Positions 44,947 through 54,328 of a stretch of 64,000 nucleotides of DNA are shown here, piece after piece; within the stretch, counting starts at the first letter, position 1; each line of letters starts with the position of its first letter. The stretch is from positions 1-64,000 of the forward strand of contig PHDN01000021.1 of the NCBI GenBank assembly GCA_002840975.1, read 5' to 3'. Source of the DNA: Bacteroidetes bacterium HGW-Bacteroidetes-16 (GTDB lineage Bacteria; Bacteroidota; Bacteroidia; Bacteroidales; F082). A model generated the notes under the pieces. It was not told the origin of the DNA. It ran no database searches and saw nothing but the letters and a program-made list of their open reading frames with translations. A program made the position numbers and the translations under genes.

Positions 44947-47007
44947 ATGAAAGCCCTTAAATTAATTATGTTCTTATTTGTTGTCTCCGTGATCGCAATG
45001 AGTTGCAACAAAGGAAATGACAACATCATTGATCCTACCATCAAGTCAGTTAATGATTTGAAAGTGCCATCCGATTTCGATTGGAAAACCACCCAAACCA
45101 TTTCTGTTATTATTCATCTTCCTGCCAGTGGAGAAGTGCAACCTTTGATCATTACCAACAGGGATGCATCAAAGAGGTATTTCAGAGGGTATCCAGAGGA
45201 TGGTTCAAGAACCATCAACACTAAAATTACCATTCCATCCTACATGCATGAGGTAAAGCTGATGTACAATGGTGCTACAGGACCAAATATGGTATTCATC
45301 GCCAACAATTCGTTGATGTATAATTTCAACAATACGACAAAGTCGGCCACCACTGTCGGGTGTGACCTGGATGGTTTTACAACCTATACCAAAGGAGGAT
45401 GGGGAAGCACAGCCCACGGTAATAATGTTGGCCAGTTGCGCGATCAATATTTTGATCAGGTGTATCCCGGCGATTTTGTAGTAGGCAATACCACGCAATT
45501 TACGGTTACATTTAATGCATCAAACGATGTGGAGACTTATTTGCCTGGCGGCGGCCAGCCTCAGGTACTTACCCAGGACTGGTTGAATCCAGGAGGAAGT
45601 GAACATTTGGGAAATATGGCGGACCAGATTATTGCGGCCCGTCTCAATCGCGATTATAACCAGGCTGGTTTTCTTGGAGTGAACTCAACTTATTCGCTCG
45701 GAGAACTTGTTTTTATGGATGGTCCTTTTGCTAATGTTTCTGTGAACGATTTTCTGAACATGGCCGAAATAGCTCTTGGCGGTGGGGATATGAATGGACA
45801 CACGGCTGCTGAGTATTCCAGTGCCGCGGAAAACATCAACCTCAGTTTTCATGAAGGAGAGAACGATGATATCTTAACATGCCCCGAAGATACTGAATTG
45901 GAAGATCCTTACATTGAGCTTTCCTCCGTTTGTTCCGAACCTGATGTCATTTTTACAATAATCAATACAGGTGATGGGGATATGACAAGTGCCAAATCGT
46001 ATACACTATATAAGAATAATGTTGAAATTGACGATGGAAACTATCAGCTTTCAGTCAATCAAACAATGGATGTTACTGCCAATGGAACCGATACCGACGA
46101 GTTTAAGCTGGTTATTGAAACACCCGATCAGGGTACTTTGCAGGAAATAATCGACGGTTGTGGTGATGGTGGATCTACTTCTGAACAGTTGGCTGGTTCA
46201 CTGGCTTACGAAGACTTGTGGCCGGGTAAGGGAGACTATGATTTCAACGACCTGATCATTGATTATGATTTGGAAATCAATAAAAACGATCAGGAAATAG
46301 TCGGGGGAATCACAGCAACATTTGTTGTAAAAGCTTTCGGAGCCGCATATCATAATGGTTTTGGGTTTACTTTGCCAACAGTTAATCCGACTGATATTGT
46401 GTCTGTTAGTGGTTATAATGTGATTAACGGAACTGTGTTTAATATTGGAGGCAATGGTTTGGAAATAGGGCAAAGTAAAGCCACCATCATCGTTTTTGAT
46501 GATACGCGTCGCATCATGCCGCAAACAACAGGTGGTGTTGGTGTGAATACGCAATTGGCTTACGATTATATTGACCCGGTAACCATCGTGGTGAATCTTG
46601 TTTTTGCAGACAACGCCATTACATACAGCGAATTGAATATTGGAAGTTTCAATCCGTTTATTATTGTCAACACCATGATAAATGGAGTACCTGGCGCACG
46701 CGGTTTGGAAGTCCACCTGCCCAACTATGAACCTTCCGATTTATTTGATGAAACCTACTTTGGACAATGGGACGATGACTCATCTGTGGCTGAGGATCGG
46801 TATTTTGTCACTGCTAATAACCTCCCCTGGGCCATCAACATTGCTGAAGAATTTGACTGGGTAATTGAATTTCAGGATATCACCGGTGCATACAATATGT
46901 TTGCAGAGTGGGCACAAAGTGGTGGGATTAACTATCCTGACTGGTACCAAGATAACACTGGATATAGAAATGACAACCTCATCTATCCTACCCAGATTGT
47001 TAAGTAA
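44947..47007 (+). CDS. LruC domain lipoprotein
   Basis: A 686-residue lipoprotein. The signal peptide ends with the lipobox and lipidated Cys in VSVIAMSCNKGN. The second half holds the LruC domain (DLWPGKGDYDFNDLIIDYD; about residues 410-690), named after a Leptospira outer-membrane lipoprotein and common in Bacteroidota surface proteins. Its start is ATG 44947; an ATG 42 bases upstream is out of context for a lipoprotein signal. The N-terminal half has beta-rich repeated features of unknown role. Probable location is the outer membrane. It is monocistronic with a strong terminator. Confidence 0.85.
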   Translation: MKALKLIMFLFVVSVIAMSCNKGNDNIIDPTIKSVNDLKVPSDFDWKTTQTISVIIHLPASGEVQPLIITNRDASKRYFRGYPEDGSRTINTKITIPSYMHEVKLMYNGATGPNMVFIANNSLMYNFNNTTKSATTVGCDLDGFTTYTKGGWGSTAHGNNVGQLRDQYFDQVYPGDFVVGNTTQFTVTFNASNDVETYLPGGGQPQVLTQDWLNPGGSEHLGNMADQIIAARLNRDYNQAGFLGVNSTYSLGELVFMDGPFANVSVNDFLNMAEIALGGGDMNGHTAAEYSSAAENINLSFHEGENDDILTCPEDTELEDPYIELSSVCSEPDVIFTIINTGDGDMTSAKSYTLYKNNVEIDDGNYQLSVNQTMDVTANGTDTDEFKLVIETPDQGTLQEIIDGCGDGGSTSEQLAGSLAYEDLWPGKGDYDFNDLIIDYDLEINKNDQEIVGGITATFVVKAFGAAYHNGFGFTLPTVNPTDIVSVSGYNVINGTVFNIGGNGLEIGQSKATIIVFDDTRRIMPQTTGGVGVNTQLAYDYIDPVTIVVNLVFADNAITYSELNIGSFNPFIIVNTMINGVPGARGLEVHLPNYEPSDLFDETYFGQWDDDSSVAEDRYFVTANNLPWAINIAEEFDWVIEFQDITGAYNMFAEWAQSGGINYPDWYQDNTGYRNDNLIYPTQIVK

Positions 47008-47042
47008 ACGATTTTAATTATTACTTTCACAACACTAGTGTT

Positions 47043-47093
47043 AGCAACCTGCTTATATTCCCAAAAACAAGGGATGAAGCAGGTTGCTTTTTT
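47043..47093 (+). terminator. rho-independent terminator after the LruC gene
   Basis: Twelve-bp stem AGCAACCTGCTT/AAGCAGGTTGCT with an inner CCC/GGG pairing, followed by six T, 36 bases after the stop codon. Confidence 0.88.
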
Positions 47094-47224
47094 ATTGTTT
47101 GAATTTGACGTATTTCACCACGGCAACATAGGTTACGCAATTTGAACAATTTGAAATTCCCGTTTAGCGAATTTTGAATAAAGGCGACTGATAATAGGGT
47201 GTCATGCGAATCCCGTCTTCCCCT

Positions 47225-47689
47225 CTACTTAATTCCGACATGCGTAGCTTCCATGCTGAATTCTGCCATTGGCTGGGTGATGGCATCGATTTCTTCGTCA
47301 CTTGCCCCTTCATCTGCAGCCTGCAACTGGAGCCTTTTTACAGAAATAATTTCTTTGGTGACCAATCCATCTATTATGGCCGGTTTTCCGATGGCCGTAG
47401 TATCCACAACGTAAACATCCTTCGGAAAAGTAACCAGAACACGTTGTCCATCTCCCATATCCATCTCAAGCCAGCACCCGGAACCGTGGCAGACCTCCAC
47501 GATGGTTCCTGTAAGTTGAAGTTCAAGTTCCGTGACGGTTTCCATGGCTGCGGCCAATTCCCCGGCCTGAACAACGGGTAAGGTTGCATTCTGGCTTTGA
47601 GTTGTATCACCCTTATCTGATTTTGGCGAGGAGTCGCATCCTGAAATAACCAGTGCGATCAATAATGAGTAAACTAAAAATTGTTTCAT
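47225..47689 (-). CDS. DUF4920 lipoprotein
   Basis: A 154-residue lipoprotein: signal MKQFLVYSLLIALVISGCDS with lipobox Cys 18. The DUF4920 core is LTGTIVEVCHGSGCWLEMDM, which holds a conserved Cys-His-x6-Cys pattern that may bind a metal or haem (inference). The family sits near cytochrome and copper genes in Bacteroidota. ATG 47689 is chosen because the upstream residues lie in a terminator. It follows the cytochrome c gene's terminator. Confidence 0.85.
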   Translation of the reverse strand: MKQFLVYSLLIALVISGCDSSPKSDKGDTTQSQNATLPVVQAGELAAAMETVTELELQLTGTIVEVCHGSGCWLEMDMGDGQRVLVTFPKDVYVVDTTAIGKPAIIDGLVTKEIISVKRLQLQAADEGASDEEIDAITQPMAEFSMEATHVGIK

Positions 47690-47703
47690 GGTGTTGTTTT
47701 TGC

Positions 47704-47749
47704 AAAAAATGCCGGCTTCTTTCAAAAGAAAGCATCCGGCATTTTTTTT
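47704..47749 (-). terminator. terminator after the cytochrome c gene
   Basis: Minus strand AATGCCGG/CCGGCATT stem with internal CTTTC/GAAAG pairing and a T tract, starting 15 bases after the cytochrome stop. Confidence 0.85.
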
Positions 47750-47764
47750 GTTGCTACAATAAGG

Positions 47765-48187
47765 TTAACGAATGATCTTAATGTCCTTAACATCTTCAAT
47801 CTTAATGGTGCCACCTTTGTTACCCCAGGCATTAAGTACGTAATTTATGACTTCTACGGCGTCCTGGTGAGTCTCAACCTGAAATGGCATGGGCAGGTTG
47901 TAAACAGCGCCATTTACTGTAATTTCTTTGTGCGACCCGTTCAACACTTGCAGGACGGCCCTTTTTTTATCGGCCATTAAATAATCCGAACCCTTGAGTG
48001 GAGGAAAGGCACTGGGAATTCCCATACCATTCAACTGGTGACAGGCGACGCATTTGGCCTTATAAATAGCAGCCCCTTTTGGATACTTTGTATCTGCAGG
48101 ATCGTCGTCAGGGAGGTTGGCGGCAAAACTGTTTCCACTGAAAGCCATCATGGCCCACAGCATCATCGATGCGGTAAATATTTTCAT
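47765..48187 (-). CDS. periplasmic monohaem cytochrome c
   Basis: A 140-residue protein with a signal peptide (MKIFTASMMLWAMMAFSGNS, cleavage after FAANL-region) and one class I cytochrome c domain. Haem motif CVACHQLNGMG; likely axial Met in YNLPMPFQ. It is similar to the small soluble cytochromes found near cbb3 and caa3 genes and could link complex III to the oxidases (inference). It has a TACCTTTG -7-like motif upstream (48214-48221). Confidence 0.88.
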   Translation of the reverse strand: MKIFTASMMLWAMMAFSGNSFAANLPDDDPADTKYPKGAAIYKAKCVACHQLNGMGIPSAFPPLKGSDYLMADKKRAVLQVLNGSHKEITVNGAVYNLPMPFQVETHQDAVEVINYVLNAWGNKGGTIKIEDVKDIKIIR

Positions 48188-48289
48188 TTTATTTCATTTA
48201 AGGTATGATGCGGCAAAGGTAATAAAAGGATTAATTTAGATCTGTTCCATCTAATTAAAACGTGAAATAATTTTCCATATCTGTTCAGG

Positions 48290-49045
48290 TCATCCACCGC
48301 AACAACCCATCTTTAGCGTGTTTTTTTTCTCAGTAGCAGGGATCATTATTTTCTCGTGGGGAACCAACATTTTGGCGGGTGGACTAATAAACGGTATACC
48401 TAAGGAGAGTCCGCGCAACACGAATAGTATCCCTAAAATCACAATAAATATGGGCAAGACTTTGCCGAACCGTTTGCGGATGTTCCTGCCAATGATATTA
48501 CCTAGTAGTGGAATCGTGGCCATGATGGGGATGGTTCCCAGACCAAAAATCATCATGTAAATGATTCCGAAAAATGTATCGTTTGTATTGATGGCTCCGG
48601 CAACAGCCACATATACCAATCCGCAGGGCAGCAACCCGTTCAGAAGTCCTATTAAAAACAGGGAAGGCAACGAACTGATGGCAAAAAGTTGTCTGAATTT
48701 GCCGATGAGTTTTCCCGCATAACCAAAAAATATCTGCTCAATTTTTATTTTACCTTTGAAAAGTGCAGGAAAAATAACGGAGAGAATCATGATGACACCA
48801 ATGCCAATGGTGGCTCCTTGTTGCAGTCCGGCCATCTCAATTCCCTGTCCCAGCATTCCAAAGATGGCTCCCAGAATACCATAGGTTAGTATTCTTCCCA
48901 GATTGTAGGTTAAACTTCCGAGTATTTTGTAGCCATAGTTACGATTTCCGAGAGGCAGGGCTACAGCAATCGGGCCACACATCCCAATACAATGCAAACT
49001 ACCAACCAGGCCGGTTAACAGAGCCATTAAATACAGTTCTTCCAT
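48290..49045 (-). CDS. SafE/TauE-type membrane protein of the cbb3 cluster
   Basis: A 251-residue protein with about six helices, annotated in relatives as sulphite exporter TauE/SafE family. It opens LYLMALLTGLVGSLHCIGMCGPIAVALP; the CIGMCGP motif is typical of the copper-linked cbb3-associated branch. The C terminus ends in KMGCCGG. It could act in copper supply or assembly of cbb3 oxidase (inference from context). It overlaps ccoH's stop by one base. Confidence 0.85.
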   Translation of the reverse strand: MEELYLMALLTGLVGSLHCIGMCGPIAVALPLGNRNYGYKILGSLTYNLGRILTYGILGAIFGMLGQGIEMAGLQQGATIGIGVIMILSVIFPALFKGKIKIEQIFFGYAGKLIGKFRQLFAISSLPSLFLIGLLNGLLPCGLVYVAVAGAINTNDTFFGIIYMMIFGLGTIPIMATIPLLGNIIGRNIRKRFGKVLPIFIVILGILFVLRGLSLGIPFISPPAKMLVPHEKIMIPATEKKNTLKMGCCGG

Positions 49046-49485
49046 TACTTAATGTAAATTGGTTTTTCAACGTAGAACTTTTTACCCTGAAAGCTCCATT
49101 GCGATTTTAACAAGTATTTGCCTTTCGAAAATTGCTGAATCGGGAGATGCATTTGGTTGCTGTCCGACTGACTAAAGTAATAAACACGGTCCATTTTATT
49201 GTCAGATGGCCTGAAAAAAATCAAGGTCCCGCTATCAACAACCAATCCGGGAAAATAAACCGCCAGTTCTGTCTCATTTTGGGAAACTGAAAATGTAATA
49301 TTTTCCAATCTGGCATTGGCCATTTCATCAATACGTGTTTGATATTGAATTCCCTTCGGATAGTAATCTTTTTCAACCAGGATGATGTCATTCTTAAAAG
49401 TCATGTATACTAAAATGATAAGAAATGACATAAAAGCGATGGTCCACAAAGCCAGTTTGGTTCCCCAGTTCCATTTTGTTCTCAT
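49045..49485 (-). CDS. ccoH: FixH/CcoH-like cbb3 assembly protein
   Basis: A 146-residue protein with one N-terminal helix (LALWTIAFMSFLIILVYMTF) and a periplasmic beta-sandwich domain, matching FixH/CcoH in size and pattern (EKDYYPKGIQYQTRIDEMAN). CcoH is needed for stable assembly of the cbb3 oxidase. It lies nine bases after ccoG. Confidence 0.88.
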   Translation of the reverse strand: MRTKWNWGTKLALWTIAFMSFLIILVYMTFKNDIILVEKDYYPKGIQYQTRIDEMANARLENITFSVSQNETELAVYFPGLVVDSGTLIFFRPSDNKMDRVYYFSQSDSNQMHLPIQQFSKGKYLLKSQWSFQGKKFYVEKPIYIK

Positions 49486-49494
49486 ATTTTTATT

Positions 49495-50901
49495 TTAATC
49501 AAGTGAAGAGGGTCCGACAAAGGAAGACTCCTGGGTTTCGATTAAAACCCCTTCCGAATACAGACCAATCTGAAACGTTGTTTGTGAGGAGTGAAGTGAC
49601 TTTGTAGGAAAAATAACCAAAAAAGTCCCGTTTCCCATTTTGCCTTTCTCCACGGCACTGTGATCGCCAATATATTGAATTCGTCCGGGGAGCGATTCTA
49701 TTTTAAAAACCACATCGATGGTTTCGTTGGTTTTATTTACCAAGTTGAAGGTGTAAATATTGCTCAGGCTATCTGAACCAAAATTTTGATACATGCTTCC
49801 ACTTGCCCTAAGGATGGTGACTTCGAAGTTACCTCTGAACATAAACAGGGAAGCCAAAAAGATTAAAAGCAGGGTAAGCACGGCAGAGTATGCAATGGAA
49901 CGTGTATTGAAAATGGAGTGTTTGCCTGTGCTGATACCTACTTCCGAATCGTATCGGATAAGTCCTTTTGGTTTGTTTATTTTTGACATCACCGCGTCGC
50001 AGGCATCCATGCAGGCTGTGCAATTAACACATTCCATCTGGGTTCCATTTCGGATGTCGATACCAGTTGGACAAACTACCACGCAACTGTTACAGTTGAC
50101 ACAATCCCCCGTATTGGCTGTAGTATTTAGTCTTAACGGACCTCTTGGTTCTCCACGTTTATAATCGTAGGCTACCAGAATGGTCTTTTTATCGACCAGC
50201 ACACTTTGCAGCCGGCCATACGGGCAGGCAATGGTGCAAACTTGTTCGCGGAAGAAGGCAAAAATAAAATAGAATGCTCCTGCAAATGCGAACAATCCGG
50301 CCAAACCGCCCCAATGACCAATGGGGTCATTAAGCAGAAAATGTTTCACCTGATCGAAACCAATCAGATAAGAGAGAAAGGTAATGGCCGTTATAAAAGA
50401 GATTAAATAAAAAACAACATGTTTGAGCGATTTTCTCCAAAATTTATCCAGGCTCATCGGACCTTTGTCGCGCCGGCGTTGAACGGCCCGGTCTCCTTCA
50501 ATCAGATATTCAATTTGCCTGAATAGGAATTCCATAAAGATAGTCTGAGGACAAACCCATCCGCAAAAAATCCGGCCAAAAATTACCGTGAACAAGGTGA
50601 CAAATACAATGAGGGTGATAAACGAAATTAAAATCAGGTGAAAATCCTGTGGCCAGAAAGCAATACCGAAGATGATAAATTTCCTTTGCAGGAAATCAAA
50701 AAGCATGATAGGATCGCCATTAATTATAATAAACGGACCTGTGTAGAAAAGGAGCATGAGGAATACGGCTACCCATCGTCTATAGTTATACAGCCGACCT
50801 TTAATTTTTTTGGAATATACCCATGCGCGTTTTCCGGTGGCATCCACGGTGGTTAGCTTGTCACGAAAACTCTCTTGAGAAATAGGTGTTTTTATTGTCA
50901 T
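49495..50901 (-). CDS. ccoG: cytochrome c oxidase accessory protein (cbb3), ferredoxin-like
   Basis: A 468-residue CcoG/RdxA protein with five membrane helices and two 4Fe-4S motifs (CVNCNSCVVVCPTGID and CVNCTACMDACDAVM), plus FCGWVCPQTIFMEF and CPYGRLQSVL of the NapH/PolyFe family. A C-terminal Ig-like domain follows. It reduces Cu(II) to Cu(I) for cbb3 assembly in other organisms. A TAACTTTG -7-like motif lies 32 bases upstream, so it may start a transcript separate from ccoNOQP. Confidence 0.96.
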   Translation of the reverse strand: MTIKTPISQESFRDKLTTVDATGKRAWVYSKKIKGRLYNYRRWVAVFLMLLFYTGPFIIINGDPIMLFDFLQRKFIIFGIAFWPQDFHLILISFITLIVFVTLFTVIFGRIFCGWVCPQTIFMEFLFRQIEYLIEGDRAVQRRRDKGPMSLDKFWRKSLKHVVFYLISFITAITFLSYLIGFDQVKHFLLNDPIGHWGGLAGLFAFAGAFYFIFAFFREQVCTIACPYGRLQSVLVDKKTILVAYDYKRGEPRGPLRLNTTANTGDCVNCNSCVVVCPTGIDIRNGTQMECVNCTACMDACDAVMSKINKPKGLIRYDSEVGISTGKHSIFNTRSIAYSAVLTLLLIFLASLFMFRGNFEVTILRASGSMYQNFGSDSLSNIYTFNLVNKTNETIDVVFKIESLPGRIQYIGDHSAVEKGKMGNGTFLVIFPTKSLHSSQTTFQIGLYSEGVLIETQESSFVGPSSLD

Positions 50902-50932
50902 TTTTTATTTCATTCGTCACTTTTCCGAAGAG

Positions 50933-50940
50933 CAAAGTTA
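50933..50940 (-). promoter_or_regulatory. possible -7 element of ccoG
   Basis: TAACTTTG on the minus strand matches TAnnTTTG, 32 bases before the ccoG ATG. No -33 box is seen. It lies just after the ccoP terminator-like hairpin. Confidence 0.4.
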
Positions 50941-50958
50941 ACATGAATCAAAGTAAAA

Positions 50959-50982
50959 GAAGCCGAAAAAACATCCGGCTTC
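50959..50982 (-). terminator. weak terminator after ccoP
   Basis: GAAGCCG/CGGCTTC stem with a 10-base T-rich loop, then TTTTACTTTG on the minus strand. It lies 25 bases after the ccoP stop. Confidence 0.5.
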
Positions 50983-51006
50983 CTGTGTTTAAAATTAATA
51001 ATTTGA

Positions 51007-51606
51007 TTAATAAGCCGTACCTTGTGGTTCCTTTGGAATGGCCGGTGTTGTACCTTGCAAATCAACCAGGATATAACTGATTACTTCCAGTCGGGCTCGT
51101 TCCGAAAGCTGGGTTTTGTACGGAATCATACCCTTCTCAATAACACCATCTGCCACGACCTGGTATAATTTCTCTACAGTGTTACCGTGAATCCAGTAGT
51201 TATCAGTCATGTTAGGACCTACCAATCCACCACCATCCAAAAGATGGCAGACGGAACAAATTTTTGTCCAGGTTTCTTTTCCGCTGGCCAGTGAAGCGGG
51301 ATCATTTAGAATTTTGATTTCAAAAGTGGCGCTGTTTTTCATCGGTAGCGCATCTTTGGCAGAAGCCATGGCGAATTCATATTCCCGGTTTTGTATCAGA
51401 TCGTCAGAGTGGAAAACCCACAGTCGGATTAAATAAACGATGGCAAAGGCTATGCAAATGTAAAAGAGCCATTTCCACCAGGGAGGCAAATCGTTGTCAA
51501 GTTCCCTGATACCGTCATACTCATGGTCTTTTATCAACCTTTGGTTGGTCATGGTATCTATTTCATAATCTTCGTTATGGTCGTTTTTTATGTGATTTGT
51601 TGCCAT
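51007..51606 (-). CDS. ccoP: cbb3-type cytochrome c oxidase subunit III (single haem)
   Basis: A 199-residue subunit with an N-terminal amphipathic stretch and one helix (PPWWKWLFYICIAFAIVYLI), then one cytochrome c domain with CSVCHLLDGGG and likely axial Met in EKGMIPYKT. Proteobacterial CcoP carries two haems; this has one, a shorter form seen in Bacteroidota. ATG 51606 lies 19 bases after the ccoQ stop; an upstream in-frame start would overlap ccoQ. It receives electrons from the donor cytochrome. Confidence 0.9.
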   Translation of the reverse strand: MATNHIKNDHNEDYEIDTMTNQRLIKDHEYDGIRELDNDLPPWWKWLFYICIAFAIVYLIRLWVFHSDDLIQNREYEFAMASAKDALPMKNSATFEIKILNDPASLASGKETWTKICSVCHLLDGGGLVGPNMTDNYWIHGNTVEKLYQVVADGVIEKGMIPYKTQLSERARLEVISYILVDLQGTTPAIPKEPQGTAY

Positions 51607-51625
51607 AGTTACTAGGTGTAAATTG

Positions 51626-51823
51626 TTAGTTTGAATGAGGTTTTGAAGAGAGATCGTTATCATGATCCAGGGGCATCCGGCTCATTTCCTCTATTTCTGA
51701 TTCATTTGTCCTTAACGTGAGATAAGTGACCAGAATAAAAAAGATAAAAAATAAGAGCATCGAAATAATGGGGTAAATTTCAATTCCGGCAATGTTTTCA
51801 AGAATATTGATAACGATCTTCAT
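51626..51823 (-). CDS. ccoQ: CcoQ-like small cbb3 subunit
   Basis: A 65-residue protein with one central membrane helix (IYPIISMLLFFIFFILVTYL) and a charged C-terminal tail, in the position of CcoQ between ccoNO and ccoP. Sequence conservation in this family is low, so the call rests on size, topology and place. It stabilises the complex in Proteobacteria. Confidence 0.72.
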   Translation of the reverse strand: MKIVINILENIAGIEIYPIISMLLFFIFFILVTYLTLRTNESEIEEMSRMPLDHDNDLSSKPHSN

Positions 51824-51848
51824 ACCTTCTTCAAATAACGGTTTTTAA

Positions 51849-53969
51849 TTATTTATTTTTATATACATCGGTTCCAAGGCGTTGCAGATAGGCAATCAAG
51901 GCAATAATCTCCTTGTTTTTATCCACCTGTATGCCGTTGGCTTGTAGGTCTACAGCGATTTGTTCGGCCTGGGCATTCAAATCGGCAACAGCCTGATCGG
52001 CATAACCGTCACCATAAGGTACTCCCAGTTTGATCATGGCATTGATTTTTGCTACTGTATGGCTCAAATCAATTTCATTTTCTATTAACCAAGGATAGGC
52101 CGGCATGATGGATCCGGGGCTCACCTTCTGGGGATTCTGCATGTGATTGAAATGCCACGAATTGGGTTTGTAGTTGGGCAGAGTTTTCTCCCCTTCACGT
52201 GATAAATCGGGACCGGTGCGCTTTGATCCAAAAAGGAATGGATGATCGTACACCGTTTCACCTGCTTTGGTGTACTCTCCATAACGTTCTGTCTCGCTCC
52301 TGAATGGCCTGATCATCTGTGAATGACAAAGATAACATCCTTCCCTGATATAAATATCCCGACCCTCAAGTTCTAAGGGTGTGTATGGTTTTACTGCCGA
52401 GATGGTGGGTACATTTTCTTTAACCAGGTACATCGGAACAATTTCTAACAATCCACCGATTAGGATTACCAACAGTGCTGCGAGAGTGAATTGTAACGGA
52501 CGACCTTCGAGTCGGCGATGGAACCCCTCTTTGGCCTTAGGGAGTTCTTTGGCTGGTGCTGAAGCATGTTCAAAACGGACAAAACTCCCTGCCTGAGCAG
52601 TTTTAACCACGTTGTAAACGAACATCAGGGCTCCGATGATATAGAGTGATCCTCCAAATGCCCTCAGATAATACATAGGAAGGATTTGTGTAACGGTTTC
52701 AAGGAAGTTGGGATAGGCCAGGAATCCTTCGGCGGTAAACTGCTTCCACATTAAGGCTTGCGTAAATCCGGCAAAATACAATGGAATGGAGAAAAATAAC
52801 ATGCCCAGTGTAGCAATCCAAAAGTGTACGTTTGCCAGTTTGGTTGACCAAAGTTTGGTATTAAACAATCGGGGAACCAGCCAGTAAATCATACCGAAAT
52901 TCATCATCGAATTCCATCCCAATGTTCCAATGTGCACATGGGCAATGGTCCAGTCGGTAAAATGACTCATGGCATTCACAGTCTTTAGCGAAAGCATGGG
53001 ACCTTCAAAGGTGGCCATACCATAGGCTGTCACTGCAACGACGAACATCTTTAAAACAGGATCTTCGCGTACTTTATCCCAGGCCCCGCGTAAGGTTAAC
53101 AAACCGTTGATCATACCTCCCCATGAAGGTGCTATCAGCATAACAGAAAATACAACACCCAAGGCTTGTGCCCAATCAGGAAGTGCACTATATAATAAAT
53201 GGTGTGGACCAGCCCAGATATAGAGAAATATCAGGGCCCAAAAATGGATGATCGACAATTTGTAAGAATAGATAGGTCGATTGGCGGCTTTTGGTATAAA
53301 ATAATACATCATACCCAAAATAGGCGTGGTTAAGAAGAATGCCACGGCATTGTGTCCGTACCACCATTGTACCAAGGCATCCTGAATACCAGCGTAAATA
53401 GGATAACTGTGGGTGAATGACGTGGGTATAACCAGGTTGTTGGTGATATATAAAACCGCGATAGTTACCCAGGTAGCCAGATAGAACCAAATAGAAACAT
53501 AAATGTGTTTAACGCGGCGTTTTACCAGTGACATAATCATGTTGAGCCCGAATACAACCCAAATCAATACCACAAGTACATCAATTGGCCAGATTAGTTC
53601 CGCATATTCTTTCGACTGTGTAAACCCAAAAGGAAGTGTAAGAGCCGCCAGAACGATAATCAACTGCCAACCCCAGAAATGAATGCCTCCAAGCAACTTG
53701 CTGTACATGGGGGTCTTAAGTAACCGGGGCATGGAGTAATAAACAGCCGTAAAGATGCCATTGCCAACAAAGGCAAAAATAACCGCATTGGTATGCAATG
53801 GCCTGATACGACTATATACCAACCAGGGCAGATTCCCGCTCATTTGGGGGAAAATCAGCTCCAACGCAGCGATAAGCCCTACCAACATGCCTACAACGCC
53901 CCAAATAACGGTGGCCCATAGAAACAGGTTGCTAAGCTTGTTGTCATAAGTAAATTTTTGTAGCTCCAT
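51849..53969 (-). CDS. ccoNO: fused cbb3-type cytochrome c oxidase subunits I and II (CcoNO)
   Basis: A 706-residue fusion. Residues 1-470 are CcoN with 12 or so helices: low-spin haem ligand H59 (RPLHTNAVIF), CuB ligands H206 (WWYGHNAVAFFLT), H256-H257 (AGPHHLLYSALPDWAQ), and the haem pair at H344/H346 (IAHVHIGTLGWNS). Residues 490-706 are CcoO: one helix (FTLAALLVILIGGLLEIVPM), then cytochrome c with CYLCHSQMIRPF (C545-H549). The fusion is typical of Bacteroidota; Proteobacteria have two genes. It is the high-affinity proton-pumping oxidase. Confidence 0.97.
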   Translation of the reverse strand: MELQKFTYDNKLSNLFLWATVIWGVVGMLVGLIAALELIFPQMSGNLPWLVYSRIRPLHTNAVIFAFVGNGIFTAVYYSMPRLLKTPMYSKLLGGIHFWGWQLIIVLAALTLPFGFTQSKEYAELIWPIDVLVVLIWVVFGLNMIMSLVKRRVKHIYVSIWFYLATWVTIAVLYITNNLVIPTSFTHSYPIYAGIQDALVQWWYGHNAVAFFLTTPILGMMYYFIPKAANRPIYSYKLSIIHFWALIFLYIWAGPHHLLYSALPDWAQALGVVFSVMLIAPSWGGMINGLLTLRGAWDKVREDPVLKMFVVAVTAYGMATFEGPMLSLKTVNAMSHFTDWTIAHVHIGTLGWNSMMNFGMIYWLVPRLFNTKLWSTKLANVHFWIATLGMLFFSIPLYFAGFTQALMWKQFTAEGFLAYPNFLETVTQILPMYYLRAFGGSLYIIGALMFVYNVVKTAQAGSFVRFEHASAPAKELPKAKEGFHRRLEGRPLQFTLAALLVILIGGLLEIVPMYLVKENVPTISAVKPYTPLELEGRDIYIREGCYLCHSQMIRPFRSETERYGEYTKAGETVYDHPFLFGSKRTGPDLSREGEKTLPNYKPNSWHFNHMQNPQKVSPGSIMPAYPWLIENEIDLSHTVAKINAMIKLGVPYGDGYADQAVADLNAQAEQIAVDLQANGIQVDKNKEIIALIAYLQRLGTDVYKNK

Positions 53970-53986
53970 AAGCTTAAACTAATTTG

Positions 53987-54205
53987 TTAAAAATGATTCT
54001 GATCTATTTTATTTTCCTCTGTATTTTCTGTATCAGAAGTAACGATACCTGTTGAATCCTTTTTTTTTGAATCGTCGAATAATATCCTGACGGAGGGTGA
54101 ATACATGTCATCGTACTGACCATTCCGTACTGCCCATATGAAACCCAGTAAAAAACCACCTGCAACGATGATTCCAATAACGGCTAAAAGGATAATGACG
54201 GTCAT
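53987..54205 (-). CDS. ccoS: CcoS cbb3 maturation protein
   Basis: A 72-residue protein with one helix (VIILLAVIGIIVAGGFLLGF) and the conserved IWAVRNGQYDDMYSPSVRIL stretch of CcoS (usually 'W...GQFdD...p...'). CcoS is needed for cofactor insertion into CcoN. The tail is Ser/Asp/Glu-rich and longer than in Proteobacteria. A TAATTTTG motif (54240-54247) may be its -7 element. Confidence 0.92.
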   Translation of the reverse strand: MTVIILLAVIGIIVAGGFLLGFIWAVRNGQYDDMYSPSVRILFDDSKKKDSTGIVTSDTENTEENKIDQNHF

Positions 54206-54328
54206 TTAAGTATTCCAGTTCCCAATTACATTTACGTATCAAAATTAGAAAATTTACGTCTCTTTTACACGGGTTTTGCAATTTAAATAGAATTTAAATA
54301 GCGCATAAATATAATGATAAACAGTGTG

